Shown piece by piece: positions 23,955 through 33,584 of a stretch of 64,000 nt of DNA. The stretch is from Bacteroidota bacterium (GTDB lineage Bacteria > Bacteroidota > Bacteroidia > Bacteroidales > F082), in NCBI GenBank assembly GCA_016845175.1, contig JAERTD010000081.1, positions 1 through 64,000 of the forward strand. Direction: 5' to 3'. Every line of letters begins with the position of its first letter. Within the stretch, counting starts at the first letter, position 1. The notes beneath the pieces were generated by a model that worked only from the letters and a program-made list of their open reading frames with translations, had not been told where the DNA came from and searched no databases. A program made the translations under genes and the position numbers.

Positions 23955-26582
23955 ATGGAAATACCCAGCAAATACAATCCGGCCACAACAGAAGACAAAT
24001 GGTATTCTCATTGGATGGAACAAAATTACTTTCATTCAGAACCTGATGAGAGAGAAGCCTATACCATTGTCATTCCACCTCCAAATGTTACCGGTGTCTT
24101 GCATATGGGTCATATGCTTAACAATACCTTGCAGGATGTGTTGATAAGAAGGGCTCGCATGCAGGGTAAAAATGCCTGTTGGGTACCTGGAACCGACCAT
24201 GCCTCGATTGCCACTGAAGCCAAGGTGGTAAATCTGCTGAAATCAAAAGGCATTAACAAAGGCGACATCAGCCGTGATGAGTTTATGGAGCATGCCTGGG
24301 AGTGGAAAGAAAAACATGGCGGTATCATCCTTGAGCAATTGAAAAAACTGGGTGCTTCCTGCGACTGGGAACGCACAGCCTTTACCATGGATGATAGCCT
24401 CTATGAATCGGTGATTGACACTTTTATTGATCTGTATGACAAGGGTTTAATATATCGCGGTGTTCGCATGGTTAATTGGGACCCAAGCGCCAAAACAGCG
24501 GTTTCCGACGAGGAGGTTATTCATAAAGAACTTCAATCCAAGCTCTATTATTTGCGTTATCAGGTAGAAGGCGAAGATGATTTTATTACCATCGCCACCA
24601 CACGACCAGAAACCATTCTAGGAGATACTGCAGTATGTGTACATCCTGAGGACGAGCGTTTTATTAAATACCATGGCAAAAAGGTTCTTGTGCCCCTGGT
24701 GAATCGCTGTGTACCCATCATTACAGATAGCTACGTGGATAGGGAATTTGGTACAGGCGCATTAAAAATTACCCCGGCTCATGATCTGAATGATTATGAG
24801 ATCGGCATCAAACATAAACTGCCATCCATCGATATTTTTAATGATGATGGAAGCATGAGCGAAGCAGCAGAATTATACATCGGAAAGGATAGGTTTGCTG
24901 TTCGTGAGGAGATTGTCGAAGACCTCGAAAAAGCAGGAAATCTGGTTAAGCTTGAAGACTATACCAACAAAGTTGGTTTCTCTGAACGGACTGATGAGGT
25001 TATTGAACCCAAGCTTTCTTTGCAGTGGTTTTTAAAAATGAATGAGTTGGCTAAGCCTGCTTTGGATGAGGTGATGAACGGAAATATACAGTTTCACCCC
25101 GCCAAGTTTAAAAATATATACAAGCACTGGATGGAGAATGTCCGGGATTGGTGCATTTCACGTCAGCTGTGGTGGGGACAACAAATCCCTGTTTATTATC
25201 TGCCCAATCAGGAAATGGTGGTGGCTAAATCTCCTGAGGAAGCCTTACAAAAGGCAAAGGACAGCTTCGATCTTCCTGACTTGCAGCTTTCTGATATCAA
25301 ACAGGATGAAGATGTGGTGGACACCTGGTTCTCTTCATGGTTATGGCCCATCTCTGTTTTTGATGGTATCCGCAAACCTGATAATGAGGAAATCAACTAT
25401 TATTATCCCACCAACGACCTGATTACAGCACCGGATATCATCTTTTTCTGGGTGGCACGTATGATTATGGCGGGTCACGAATACCGCAAGGACATACCGT
25501 TTAAGAATGTATATTTTACTGGTATCGTAAGGGATAAGATTGGACGTAAAATGTCGAAGACCCTGGGGAATTCTCCGGATCCCATTGATTTGATGGGGCA
25601 GTTTGGCGCTGATGGTGTCAGGGTAGGGATGCTGGTGACAGCTCCTGCCGGTAACGACTTGCCATTCGATCCTACCTTATGTGAACAAGGAAGAAATTTT
25701 AGTAATAAGATTTGGAACGCACTAAGATTGGTAAAAGGCTGGGAGGTTGATGATAGCATCGAACAACCCGAGAGTAGTGCCCTAGGAGTTCAGTGGTTTG
25801 AAGCCCGTTTACACCAAGCATTGAATCAATTGGAAGATCAGTTTTCAAAATACCGTATTTCAGATGCTTTAATGACTACCTACAAATTGATCTGGGATGA
25901 TTTCTGTAGCTGGTATTTGGAAATAATCAAGCCTGCTTATCAGGCGCCCATTGATGCATTGACATTAAAACAAACCCTTGGGTTTTTTGAAGACCTGATG
26001 AAAGTACTCCATCCTTTTATGCCTTTTATTACTGAAGAAGTATGGCATCTATTGGAGGATCGCAAAGCTGGTGAGGATATTATTGTGGCCCCATGGCCGG
26101 AAATACAACAAGCCAATACTAAGATCATCTCAGCCTTCGAAAGGGTTGAAAAAACAGTTACCGCCGTAAGAACCATTCGTAAAGACAAAGGTATCCCGAA
26201 CAGAGATAGCATCGAACTACATGTTAAAGAAGGACCAGATGCTGATTGTGTGTTTTTCCCGGTGGCCAAACGTTTGTGTAACATCAGTAAGATTGAACTG
26301 GTAAACCAAAAGCCCGATTCAAGTATTAGCTTTATAGTGGGAGCACAGGAGATGTATATTCCACTGGCCGACACTATTGATGCGGAAGCCGAGGTTGCCA
26401 AACTAGAGGAAGAACTGAAGTATACCAAAGGCTTCCTGGTTGGAGTGAGTAAAAAACTCTCCAATGAACGATTTGTAAATAATGCCCCTGAAGCAGTGGT
26501 TAATAAGGAAAGACAGAAACAGGCTGATGCTGAGGCCAGAATTAAGGTTATTGAGCAACAACTCGCTGACTGGAAGAAGTAG
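23955..26582 (+). CDS. valS: Valyl-tRNA synthetase
   Basis: An 875-residue class I aminoacyl-tRNA synthetase that charges tRNA-Val. The start [20 protein letters not shown] is where the family begins; the frame is open to 23871 but a promoter element lies in that extension. The HIGH motif is HMGH (50-53, within [13 protein letters not shown]). The editing CP1 domain includes [12 protein letters not shown]. The KMSKS motif is KMSKT (532-536, followed by LGNSPDP). An anticodon-binding domain follows ([11 protein letters not shown]), and the C-terminal tRNA-binding coiled coil ([13 protein letters not shown] ... [16 protein letters not shown]) is present. Length is normal. Confidence 0.98.
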   Translation: MEIPSKYNPATTEDKWYSHWMEQNYFHSEPDEREAYTIVIPPPNVTGVLHMGHMLNNTLQDVLIRRARMQGKNACWVPGTDHASIATEAKVVNLLKSKGINKGDISRDEFMEHAWEWKEKHGGIILEQLKKLGASCDWERTAFTMDDSLYESVIDTFIDLYDKGLIYRGVRMVNWDPSAKTAVSDEEVIHKELQSKLYYLRYQVEGEDDFITIATTRPETILGDTAVCVHPEDERFIKYHGKKVLVPLVNRCVPIITDSYVDREFGTGALKITPAHDLNDYEIGIKHKLPSIDIFNDDGSMSEAAELYIGKDRFAVREEIVEDLEKAGNLVKLEDYTNKVGFSERTDEVIEPKLSLQWFLKMNELAKPALDEVMNGNIQFHPAKFKNIYKHWMENVRDWCISRQLWWGQQIPVYYLPNQEMVVAKSPEEALQKAKDSFDLPDLQLSDIKQDEDVVDTWFSSWLWPISVFDGIRKPDNEEINYYYPTNDLITAPDIIFFWVARMIMAGHEYRKDIPFKNVYFTGIVRDKIGRKMSKTLGNSPDPIDLMGQFGADGVRVGMLVTAPAGNDLPFDPTLCEQGRNFSNKIWNALRLVKGWEVDDSIEQPESSALGVQWFEARLHQALNQLEDQFSKYRISDALMTTYKLIWDDFCSWYLEIIKPAYQAPIDALTLKQTLGFFEDLMKVLHPFMPFITEEVWHLLEDRKAGEDIIVAPWPEIQQANTKIISAFERVEKTVTAVRTIRKDKGIPNRDSIELHVKEGPDADCVFFPVAKRLCNISKIELVNQKPDSSISFIVGAQEMYIPLADTIDAEAEVAKLEEELKYTKGFLVGVSKKLSNERFVNNAPEAVVNKERQKQADAEARIKVIEQQLADWKK

Positions 26583-26812
26583 TTTTTGCTCTATGTTTAA
26601 TTAACAATTTGCTGTTCATTCTTTTAGCCCTTTCATTTTTTTGGAAAGTGCCTATTGGCTTAGCTTTACCCTTGTATTGTTGGCTTTGGTCGCGTGTTGA
26701 TCAGTTTAGTATGGTGATACAGCTGTAAGATACTTTCTTGTAATCACAGTCCTGTCAGATGTATAGTCATGGAGAGTGATACAGCACCGAAGCCCACTGC
26801 AAAGTGTATTAT

Positions 26813-28867
26813 ATGAGCCCAATTATTCGTCATTTAAGTCGATTGGTAGTGATGTTATTACTGCTGGGTGTTGGGCTTTCCTGTCAAAAAGATCTCAACA
26901 AAATATCTACCTCAGAATGGCAGCCGGATGTGGCTCTGCCTTTCATTCAAACAGATATCAGTCTCCGAAATCTGATCCAGGAAGACAGTAACCTACACAC
27001 CAATAACGACAGTTTGTTGATATATTTTTATCAAAAAGATAGCGTGTATAGTGTAGGAGTCGATAGTTTACTGGACCTGCCAGGATCACTCTCCGACACC
27101 TCTTCTTATAATATGGGGCCTTTGCAGTTCGAAACTTTCCAGATCGATGCAGCCATCAGTTTAAACCATTTAATGCCCTATTTTCCGGAAGCAGTTAGGG
27201 ATAGTCTTGAGAAGCATAATGGTACAGAGAATATATTTCCCCCCATCCTCCTTCAGCATGTGTTTTCCTACCTCCCAGAGCCCATAGCAGAATTCAATTT
27301 CCTCACTTTTTCAGATGGCTCATTTGATATTGAATTGGTAAATAACCTACCTGTAGCCATTCAATATTTGCGCTTTAAGTTACTGGATGTTAACAGTGGT
27401 GTCTGTTTGAAGGATGTGGAGATAAATGAGTTAATGCCGGGAGGTTTACATCTTGAACAAATTGACCTGGCCGGTCAAACCATTGGCAATCAGATGGGCA
27501 TCCAGCTCATGTCCTTCTCCAGTCTGGGAAGTTTTCCTGAAACTGTCCTCATTAATCTGGAAGATAACTTGCTTTTCACTTTGATATCAGAAGAAGCCGA
27601 GGTGGTGAGCGGGGAAGGCATTCTCATGGAGCAAATCATTATTTCTGAAGACCGAATGGTCGAATTTGAGTCGGAAGATGATGCCAAACTGGAGTATGTT
27701 TCCTTTAAGGAAGGTGGGTTTACCTATACGCTAGAATCCGGACTCAGTGTGGCTATGGATGTGGAATTGCGACTACCCTCAGCCTTATTGGATGGTGAGG
27801 TACCTACACAAAACTTTCATATTCCAGCCTTTGGCTATCACGATGGGTACTGGGGACTTGATCAAATGACTATGGATTTAAGTACAGATCCTGATCAAGC
27901 TTATAACCGTTTTCCAGTGGAAATGGTCATACAAATTCTACCAAGCTCTGAGATCGTCAGTTTTGATGCAGATGATCAGGTGCATACCGAATTTCATCTC
28001 AACAACATCGTGTTTGCGTCGGCAATTGGCAGCCTGGGTAAAAGACAGGTGGATATACCCAAAGATACCGTGGCTTTGGATCTGGAATTCCTGAGTCAGT
28101 TGCAGGGTGATATTTATCTGGATCAACCCCAGATTCACTTCAATTATATCAACAGTTTTGGCATACCCTTAAAACTAAAACCTGAGTTGGTTGGTTACAA
28201 TACATTGAGTGGTGCGAGTCAGGATCTGAACGCCGACACAGCCATTGTAGATTACCCTGCCGAACCCGGAGACATAGTGGAAGGCAGCTTTGCCTATGAC
28301 AAAACCAATAGCGATCTGGTGGAAGTCATGGCCATTCGACCTGATCAGATAATTTATGGGGGAACAGGACTCCTTAACTGGAATAATGAAACAAATAATT
28401 TCGTTCTGGAAGATGCCTTGTTCAGTGCCGACGCTGAGTTTATTATCCCCATGGTACTGAAATCAAAAAATCTATACTTCACCGACTCAGTAAGTATCGG
28501 AAAGGTAGAGAATACAGATATCATAAACAATGGTAAACTGGTGCTCCAGGTTGCCAATGGCTTTCCTATGGAAATGTTGTTTCGATTGGTTGTTCCTGAC
28601 TCAGTCACCGGGCAGATATTATCCGTTGTGAATTTCGATCTCATTGAAGCAGCTGCTGTTGATGAAGAAGGAAAAGTCATTGGAGTAGAGGAAAGCGTGG
28701 TTCTGGCAAATTTCCCATCTGATTTTTTCGCCAGTCTCAGCAGAGCCAATTATGGTTTGCTGGAAGTACGATCTCAAACCTATAATAATGGAAACGTACC
28801 GGTTGCCTTACATGCTGATTATGAAATGGCAGTTTCCATTGGATTTGAAATAAGCCTAAACCCATAA
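26813..28867 (+). CDS. Large lipoprotein of unknown function, partner of DUF5723
   Basis: 684 residues from the ATG at 26813; a GTG at 26804 would add only three residues. The signal is of lipoprotein type, with lipobox LGVGLSC placing the acylated Cys near residue 23 and CQKD after it. The mature region looks all-beta and is rich in Asp, Leu and Ser, without catalytic motifs I can name. The next gene starts 1 bp after its stop and encodes a DUF5723 outer-membrane protein, so the two are almost certainly cotranscribed and may form a surface complex. Not a recognised SusD: the usual helical pattern is absent. Confidence 0.72.
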   Translation: MSPIIRHLSRLVVMLLLLGVGLSCQKDLNKISTSEWQPDVALPFIQTDISLRNLIQEDSNLHTNNDSLLIYFYQKDSVYSVGVDSLLDLPGSLSDTSSYNMGPLQFETFQIDAAISLNHLMPYFPEAVRDSLEKHNGTENIFPPILLQHVFSYLPEPIAEFNFLTFSDGSFDIELVNNLPVAIQYLRFKLLDVNSGVCLKDVEINELMPGGLHLEQIDLAGQTIGNQMGIQLMSFSSLGSFPETVLINLEDNLLFTLISEEAEVVSGEGILMEQIIISEDRMVEFESEDDAKLEYVSFKEGGFTYTLESGLSVAMDVELRLPSALLDGEVPTQNFHIPAFGYHDGYWGLDQMTMDLSTDPDQAYNRFPVEMVIQILPSSEIVSFDADDQVHTEFHLNNIVFASAIGSLGKRQVDIPKDTVALDLEFLSQLQGDIYLDQPQIHFNYINSFGIPLKLKPELVGYNTLSGASQDLNADTAIVDYPAEPGDIVEGSFAYDKTNSDLVEVMAIRPDQIIYGGTGLLNWNNETNNFVLEDALFSADAEFIIPMVLKSKNLYFTDSVSIGKVENTDIINNGKLVLQVANGFPMEMLFRLVVPDSVTGQILSVVNFDLIEAAAVDEEGKVIGVEESVVLANFPSDFFASLSRANYGLLEVRSQTYNNGNVPVALHADYEMAVSIGFEISLNP

Positions 28868-28868
28868 G

Positions 28869-30260
28869 ATGAAAACAAGGAGCACATACCAATTAATCAG
28901 TCTTGCATTTCTCATGCAAATGGCACCCCTATTGCTATGGACTCAGACTGATTACAGCCTTCATGGGTTTACAGCCATCCCACAAAGTAACTACTCCAAT
29001 CCCGCCAATATCCCTGACAGCCGGCTAAGCATAGGTGTCCCTTTTATATCTTCCTTTTCCAATAGCACATTTAATTCATCATTCTCCTTTAATGATTTGT
29101 TTATCAACAGGGAGGGTAGTGACTCATTATACTTAAACCTATCTGCCATTATCCAGAATGCCGAAGAAAATACAGGCTATCTCACCGAAGTGGTTGACCA
29201 TGACCTGTTGTTTGTGGGTATCAAAGCAGGAAAAGGATTTTTGAATTTTGGAGTCAGAAATCGATTGTATATCAGAAGCTTTTACACCAAAGATTTACTT
29301 GATTTGCTGTGGAATGGAAATGTGGATTTGTCAGGTAAAACTTATGATTTAAGTAAAACCAGTATACGGGCTGATCACTTTATTTCCTACTATCTATCCT
29401 TTGCATTCCCTGTGAGCCATAGTGTAAATCTGGGTTTACGTGTAAATTACAATCAGGGATTGTCCAATATCAGTACCGAACGCAATCAACTTAGCCTGAA
29501 GACGACCTCTGATCCCTCTTCGGTATATGCAGTGGCAGCTGAAACTGATTTCCTGGTGAATACATCCCAATTGGCCAGTGTTACTTCAGATGGGGGAGTG
29601 AGTCTTTCAGATTATTTTCTGAATTTTGAAAACAGAGGTTTTTCATTTGATCTGGGTGCCAGCTTTAAATTTTCAGAACGAGTCAGTATGCACCTTAGTG
29701 CCCTTGACTTGGGTTATATAACCTGGAAGTCTGATTTGATGAGTTACGAAAGCTCCCAGGATTCAGTATATTTTGATGGCATTTATGCGGATATTACGGA
29801 TAAGGATATCGATATATTTCAGATGTACGGGGATAGCTTAAGTGATCTTTTGAAGGTGTCAGAATACAGCAGTGTATATATGACCAATTTTCCTGTGCGT
29901 ATTATTGGAAGTCTGGAGTATTATAGTTTGGATAAAGCCGATAGGTTAAGTGTTATGTTCGCCGGCCGTTTTTTGAAGGATTATTTTGAGCCTTCACTTT
30001 CTGTGGGTTATGACAGGACAGTGTCGCGACATTTTGCATTTAAGGTTAGTTATACTTACTTAACCTACGCTCCCTTGAATTTTGGTGTGGGTATGGTCAT
30101 CAATGCCAAACCTTTTCAGTTCTATTTTCTAACGGATAATGTGATGGCAGCACTGAATTTAAGTGGGCAACGCTATGTGCATTTTCGGGTGGGTCTGAAT
30201 CTTATTTTCCCCAAGAAGAAGAAGAAGAAATCGGATGAGCTTCCTTTCGGTCCCTTATAA
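28869..30260 (+). CDS. DUF5723 outer-membrane beta-barrel protein
   Basis: 463 residues with a signal peptide (about 1-26, ending LLLWTQ) and the PorV/FadL-like start typical of DUF5723: a lead resembling QTDYSLHGFTAIPQSNYSNPA, then repeated amphipathic strands (HSVNLGLRVNYNQ, FSFDLGASFKFSERVSMHLSALDLGY in short form). It ends with a Lys-rich tail (PKKKKKKSDELPFGPL). Function unknown; probably an outer-membrane barrel that anchors or exports the upstream lipoprotein. Its stop codon abuts the stop of the convergent glucosaminidase gene with no spacer. Confidence 0.8.
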   Translation: MKTRSTYQLISLAFLMQMAPLLLWTQTDYSLHGFTAIPQSNYSNPANIPDSRLSIGVPFISSFSNSTFNSSFSFNDLFINREGSDSLYLNLSAIIQNAEENTGYLTEVVDHDLLFVGIKAGKGFLNFGVRNRLYIRSFYTKDLLDLLWNGNVDLSGKTYDLSKTSIRADHFISYYLSFAFPVSHSVNLGLRVNYNQGLSNISTERNQLSLKTTSDPSSVYAVAAETDFLVNTSQLASVTSDGGVSLSDYFLNFENRGFSFDLGASFKFSERVSMHLSALDLGYITWKSDLMSYESSQDSVYFDGIYADITDKDIDIFQMYGDSLSDLLKVSEYSSVYMTNFPVRIIGSLEYYSLDKADRLSVMFAGRFLKDYFEPSLSVGYDRTVSRHFAFKVSYTYLTYAPLNFGVGMVINAKPFQFYFLTDNVMAALNLSGQRYVHFRVGLNLIFPKKKKKKSDELPFGPL

Positions 30261-31220
30261 TTAGCGCAATTTCAAACGCGTATTCACAGGAGCTTGTACT
30301 CCGTCAGGCAGGTTGTTTCTGTTTCTCAGGTTTTTAAGTCGTACGCCGTAGCGCTGTGAAATCTCGTGTATGGTCTCACCCTGTTTTACCTTGTGGTATT
30401 TGTATTTCTTCTCAGCTTTACGTTTTTTCTTTTCCAGATAAATTACTTCCCTGATTTGAAGGATGTGCTTTTTATCCACCTCATTATATTTATAAAACTG
30501 CCAGGTATACATGTCAAATTCTCTTGCCAGTTTATTAAAAGTGTCTCCTTTTTTTATCAAGACAAGCTTTTTACCATTGTTTTTATAAATGGGTCTTCCT
30601 GCCTCACTTTCACCTACTTTTTTATAGTTTGTTGACACAGGTACGAATGAAGACTTGTCAGTGGACTTCTTGACTTTCTTTCCTTTGCTCTTTTTGTCAT
30701 ACTGATATAATTTATTTCTTTCGATGATGCGAATCAGCAGCTCAGGATATTTGGGATTGGTGGCATAGCCTGCTTTTTTTAAACCCTTGGCCCAGGCTTT
30801 ATAATCATCGGTGTCATATTCGAACAGAAAACTATAGCGGCCACGTTGGGTAAGGAATAGAGAATGGTCACGGAACGAGTCTTCAGCCTTTTTATATTTT
30901 CTGAAACATTCGTTTTTAGCATCATCATCCATATAGATGGTTTTGCCTTTCCATCCTTTATGGCATTTGATACCAAAGTGGTTGTTGGCTTTTCTAGCCA
31001 GGCGACTATTGCCGTTTCCTGATTCCAGGATGCCCTGAGCCAATGTTATGGAAGCAGGAATCTTGTAATCTTTCATTTTTTTTATGGCGATATCCTTATA
31101 CAAAGCAATATAGTCTTCGGTGGTCAATTTTTTTTGTGACCAGGCTGAAGACGTAAAAAGGAGTATCCCGCTGAAAAGGATCAGACCAGAAAGAATATGT
31201 TTTTTGTTTTTCAGAAACAT
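30261..31220 (-). CDS. LysM-containing N-acetylglucosaminidase (peptidoglycan hydrolase)
   Basis: 319 residues from the ATG at 31220; a longer frame to 31289 would run through the promoter. The signal peptide is MFLKNKKHILSGLILFSGILLF with cleavage near SSAWSQ. A GH73/FlgJ-like glucosaminidase domain follows at about 30-170, with the catalytic Glu in QGILESGNGNSRLA and the conserved HFGIKC. Two LysM domains (about 215-260, VLIKKGDTFNKLAREF, and 275-319, YHKVKQGETIHEIS) bind peptidoglycan. The role is septal or remodelling cleavage of glycan strands in the periplasm. Confidence 0.92.
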   Translation of the reverse strand: MFLKNKKHILSGLILFSGILLFTSSAWSQKKLTTEDYIALYKDIAIKKMKDYKIPASITLAQGILESGNGNSRLARKANNHFGIKCHKGWKGKTIYMDDDAKNECFRKYKKAEDSFRDHSLFLTQRGRYSFLFEYDTDDYKAWAKGLKKAGYATNPKYPELLIRIIERNKLYQYDKKSKGKKVKKSTDKSSFVPVSTNYKKVGESEAGRPIYKNNGKKLVLIKKGDTFNKLAREFDMYTWQFYKYNEVDKKHILQIREVIYLEKKKRKAEKKYKYHKVKQGETIHEISQRYGVRLKNLRNRNNLPDGVQAPVNTRLKLR

Positions 31221-31233
31221 AAGCGTAATCTGA

Positions 31234-31261
31234 CAAAAATAACTGATAATAGACACCACAA
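31234..31261 (-). promoter_or_regulatory. Promoter of the LysM glucosaminidase gene
   Basis: Minus-strand TATTTTTG (31234-31241) with TTG at 31259-31261, spacing 17. It lies inside the longer alternative frame and so supports the start at 31220. Confidence 0.55.
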
Positions 31262-31409
31262 CAGAGCTTAAAAACGCAATTTTGCACAAAACATTGTTAC
31301 TAAATCCAGGTTTGGTTCAGCTACTCCATTGAGTAATTTGACCCGATTTGACTGAAGACATTAGCGAAATTATGTGCTTGTCCTAATGGGCATAATACAT
31401 GATAATTCA

Positions 31410-31417
31410 TACTTTTG
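31410..31417 (+). promoter_or_regulatory. -7 element of rsmG
   Basis: TACTTTTG followed by CCC, 18 nt before the ATG at 31436. It overlaps the alternative TTG start at 31415, which is therefore unlikely. Confidence 0.5.
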
Positions 31418-31435
31418 CCCTTCCAACATAAACCT

Positions 31436-32065
31436 ATGGATGCCAGCATAGTCTTTAAGTATTTTCCTGAATTAAGTGCTACCCAGCAACAGCAGTTTGT
31501 TCAACTCAAAGATTTGTACGAGGATTGGAATTCGAAAATAAATGTGATTTCCAGAAAGGACATGGATAACTTTTATGTTCACCATGTGTTGCACTCACTG
31601 GCCATCGCCAAAGTGGTAGCATTTAAAGATTTTACTGAAGTTATGGATGCCGGAACCGGGGGAGGCTTTCCTGGCATTCCATTGGCCATTATGTTTCCAA
31701 AAGTAAAATTCTTCTTAAATGATTCCATAGGCAAAAAAATCAAGGTGGTTAAGGCTGTGGCTGAAAGCCTGGGGCTTGAGAATGTTAAAGCTGAGCAGTT
31801 AAGAATGGAACAAGTGAATCATAGTTTTGACTTTATCATCAGCAGAGCAGTGACTACTTTACCTGAATTTTTACAGTGGACCTCCAATAAGTTTCACAAG
31901 GCTTCGTTCAATACAATATCCAATGGTATCCTGTATTTAAAAGGAGGGGATATTCGTGAGGAGTTGAGAGGCCTCAGAAGACATAAGTATAAAACCCACC
32001 CCATTCATGAGTTTTACGGGGAAGCGTTTTTCGAAACCAAAAAAGTGGTTCATATTTATAAGTAA
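31436..32065 (+). CDS. rsmG: 16S rRNA (guanine-N7) methyltransferase RsmG
   Basis: 209 residues. RsmG methylates G527 of 16S rRNA with SAM. Family features: DLYEDWNSKINVISRKD near residue 30, HVLHSLAI, the SAM-binding DAGTGGGFPGIPLAIMFP (short form), SIGKKIKVV, then ISRAVTTLPEF. The normal length and the start after a promoter element support the ATG at 31436. It lies 61 bp ahead of an MFS gene with its own promoter-like element. Confidence 0.95.
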   Translation: MDASIVFKYFPELSATQQQQFVQLKDLYEDWNSKINVISRKDMDNFYVHHVLHSLAIAKVVAFKDFTEVMDAGTGGGFPGIPLAIMFPKVKFFLNDSIGKKIKVVKAVAESLGLENVKAEQLRMEQVNHSFDFIISRAVTTLPEFLQWTSNKFHKASFNTISNGILYLKGGDIREELRGLRRHKYKTHPIHEFYGEAFFETKKVVHIYK

Positions 32066-32068
32066 GTA

Positions 32069-32103
32069 TTTGACAGGTCGGGATATAAAATATTTTAACT
32101 TCG
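32069..32103 (+). promoter_or_regulatory. Promoter-like elements before the MFS gene
   Basis: TTTG (32069-32072), 23-nt spacer, TAACTTCG (32096-32103), one base off TAnnTTTG. The same octamer TAACTTCG is found at 35444-35451 before the DUF4834 gene. Confidence 0.4.
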
Positions 32104-32125
32104 CCATTTAATAAAAATTAGAGAT

Positions 32126-33565
32126 ATGACGGATACAATTACTAAGACTTTAAGAGACAGTACAGGGGCCAGATGGTTTGTCCTGATATTGGTTTCATTG
32201 TGTATGCTCATTGCATATACGTTTATGGAAGTGTTATCACCGCTACAAACTTTGATTCAAAGTACTTATGGTTGGAGTGGTTCTGAATGGGGCATCGTAA
32301 CCGGAGCACAGGGTTACCTAAATGTCTTTGCGTTTATGTTAATTTTCGCCGGGATCGTTCTTGATAAAATGGGAATTAAATTCACTGCAGTAAGTTCAGG
32401 TTTGGTAATGATCTTAGGAGCCATTATCAAGTATTGGGCCTTTGCTGGAGATTTCGCCATCGGAACTGAGATTCTGGGAATTGATTCCAGAGTGTTTATT
32501 TCAGCAGCTGGATTTGCAGTATTCTGTGTGGGTGCTGAAGGTGCCGGAATTACTGTTTCAAGAATTATCGTCAAATGGTTCAAGGGAAAAGAAATGGCAT
32601 TGGCCATGGGTACTGAAATGGCATTGGCCAGATTGGGTTCCTTTATTGCCTTGTTCTTCGCGCCAAGGATAGCCGACGCTTTTGATATTCCTACCTCTGT
32701 TTTGGTTGGAGCCATTGCACTATGTATTGGTCTGATCCTCTTCATTGTGTATACCGTGATGGATACCAAACTCGATAAACAGCTTGAAGAAACAGCCATT
32801 GAAGAAGATCCTTTCAAAATATCAGATTTGAAACTGATCATAACCAGCAGGGGTTTTTGGTATATCGCCATCCTTTGTTTGCTGTTCTACTCAGCCGTAT
32901 TTCCGTTCTATAAGTTTTCATCAGGTTTGATGGTAAATAAATTTGGGGTTGATCCCAGTACCGCTGGTGACATCCCATCCATCTTACCCTTTGGAACCAT
33001 CTTGTTAACACCCTTGTTTGGTTATGTGTATGACAAAATTGGTAAAGGTGCCACCATTATGATTATCGGCGCCGGACTGTTGGTCATCGTTCATACCATT
33101 TTTTATATTCCATCACTCACAGAAACCTGGACAGCCATTTTTGCAGTGGTATTATTGGGAATCGCTTTCTCATTGGTTCCATCCGCCATGTGGCCTTCTG
33201 TTCCAAAGATTATTCCTGACAAACAACTGGGATCAGCCTATGCATTAATCTTCTACATACAAAATATTGGTTTGATGCTCATCCCCATTTTGTTGGGTGT
33301 GGTTCTCGATCGTACCAATCCTGGTGTAAACGAAAAAACCGAAGCTGCTATCAGTAATTTCAGAGCTGAAGGTATACCGGCCAGTGATATTGCTGGAAAG
33401 GTTCAGGAGCTGCGTATGACAGGTGAAATACCAATGTTCGACTATTCAAGTACCTGGTTAATCTTCGTAGGACTAACCATAGCCGCTGTAATTTTTGGCT
33501 TCATGTTAAAAGCTGAAGACAAGAGAAAAGGTTATGGCCTTGAGATGCCTAATATCGAAAAATAA
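32126..33565 (+). CDS. MFS transporter, MFSD1-like, paired with PepD
   Basis: 479 residues with 12 predicted membrane helices in two halves, and a cytoplasmic loop at about 215-235 (DTKLDKQLEETAIEEDPFK). Several features resemble the MFSD1-like branch of the major facilitator superfamily, for example the start ARWFVLILVSLCML and GIVLDKMGIK after helix 2. MFSD1 in animals is a lysosomal dipeptide carrier. The gene is followed 19 bp later by pepD, so import of dipeptides that PepD then splits is a reasonable inference. Substrate is not proven by sequence. Confidence 0.75.
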   Translation: MTDTITKTLRDSTGARWFVLILVSLCMLIAYTFMEVLSPLQTLIQSTYGWSGSEWGIVTGAQGYLNVFAFMLIFAGIVLDKMGIKFTAVSSGLVMILGAIIKYWAFAGDFAIGTEILGIDSRVFISAAGFAVFCVGAEGAGITVSRIIVKWFKGKEMALAMGTEMALARLGSFIALFFAPRIADAFDIPTSVLVGAIALCIGLILFIVYTVMDTKLDKQLEETAIEEDPFKISDLKLIITSRGFWYIAILCLLFYSAVFPFYKFSSGLMVNKFGVDPSTAGDIPSILPFGTILLTPLFGYVYDKIGKGATIMIIGAGLLVIVHTIFYIPSLTETWTAIFAVVLLGIAFSLVPSAMWPSVPKIIPDKQLGSAYALIFYIQNIGLMLIPILLGVVLDRTNPGVNEKTEAAISNFRAEGIPASDIAGKVQELRMTGEIPMFDYSSTWLIFVGLTIAAVIFGFMLKAEDKRKGYGLEMPNIEK

Positions 33566-33584
33566 ATAATTAAATAAATACATC

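Noticed and set aside
25548..25562. KMSKT instead of KMSKS in ValRS as a defect
   Set aside because: A Thr at this position is a conservative change and likely normal in this lineage.
25940..26464. 174-codon antisense frame in valS
   Set aside because: Shadow of a well-defined gene on the other strand; no motif.
31220..31289. Longer N-terminus of the LysM glucosaminidase
   Set aside because: The extension covers the TATTTTTG promoter and the signal peptide starts at 31220.
32314..32871. 185-codon antisense frame in the MFS gene
   Set aside because: Antisense to membrane-helix codons; such frames arise from biased codon use.
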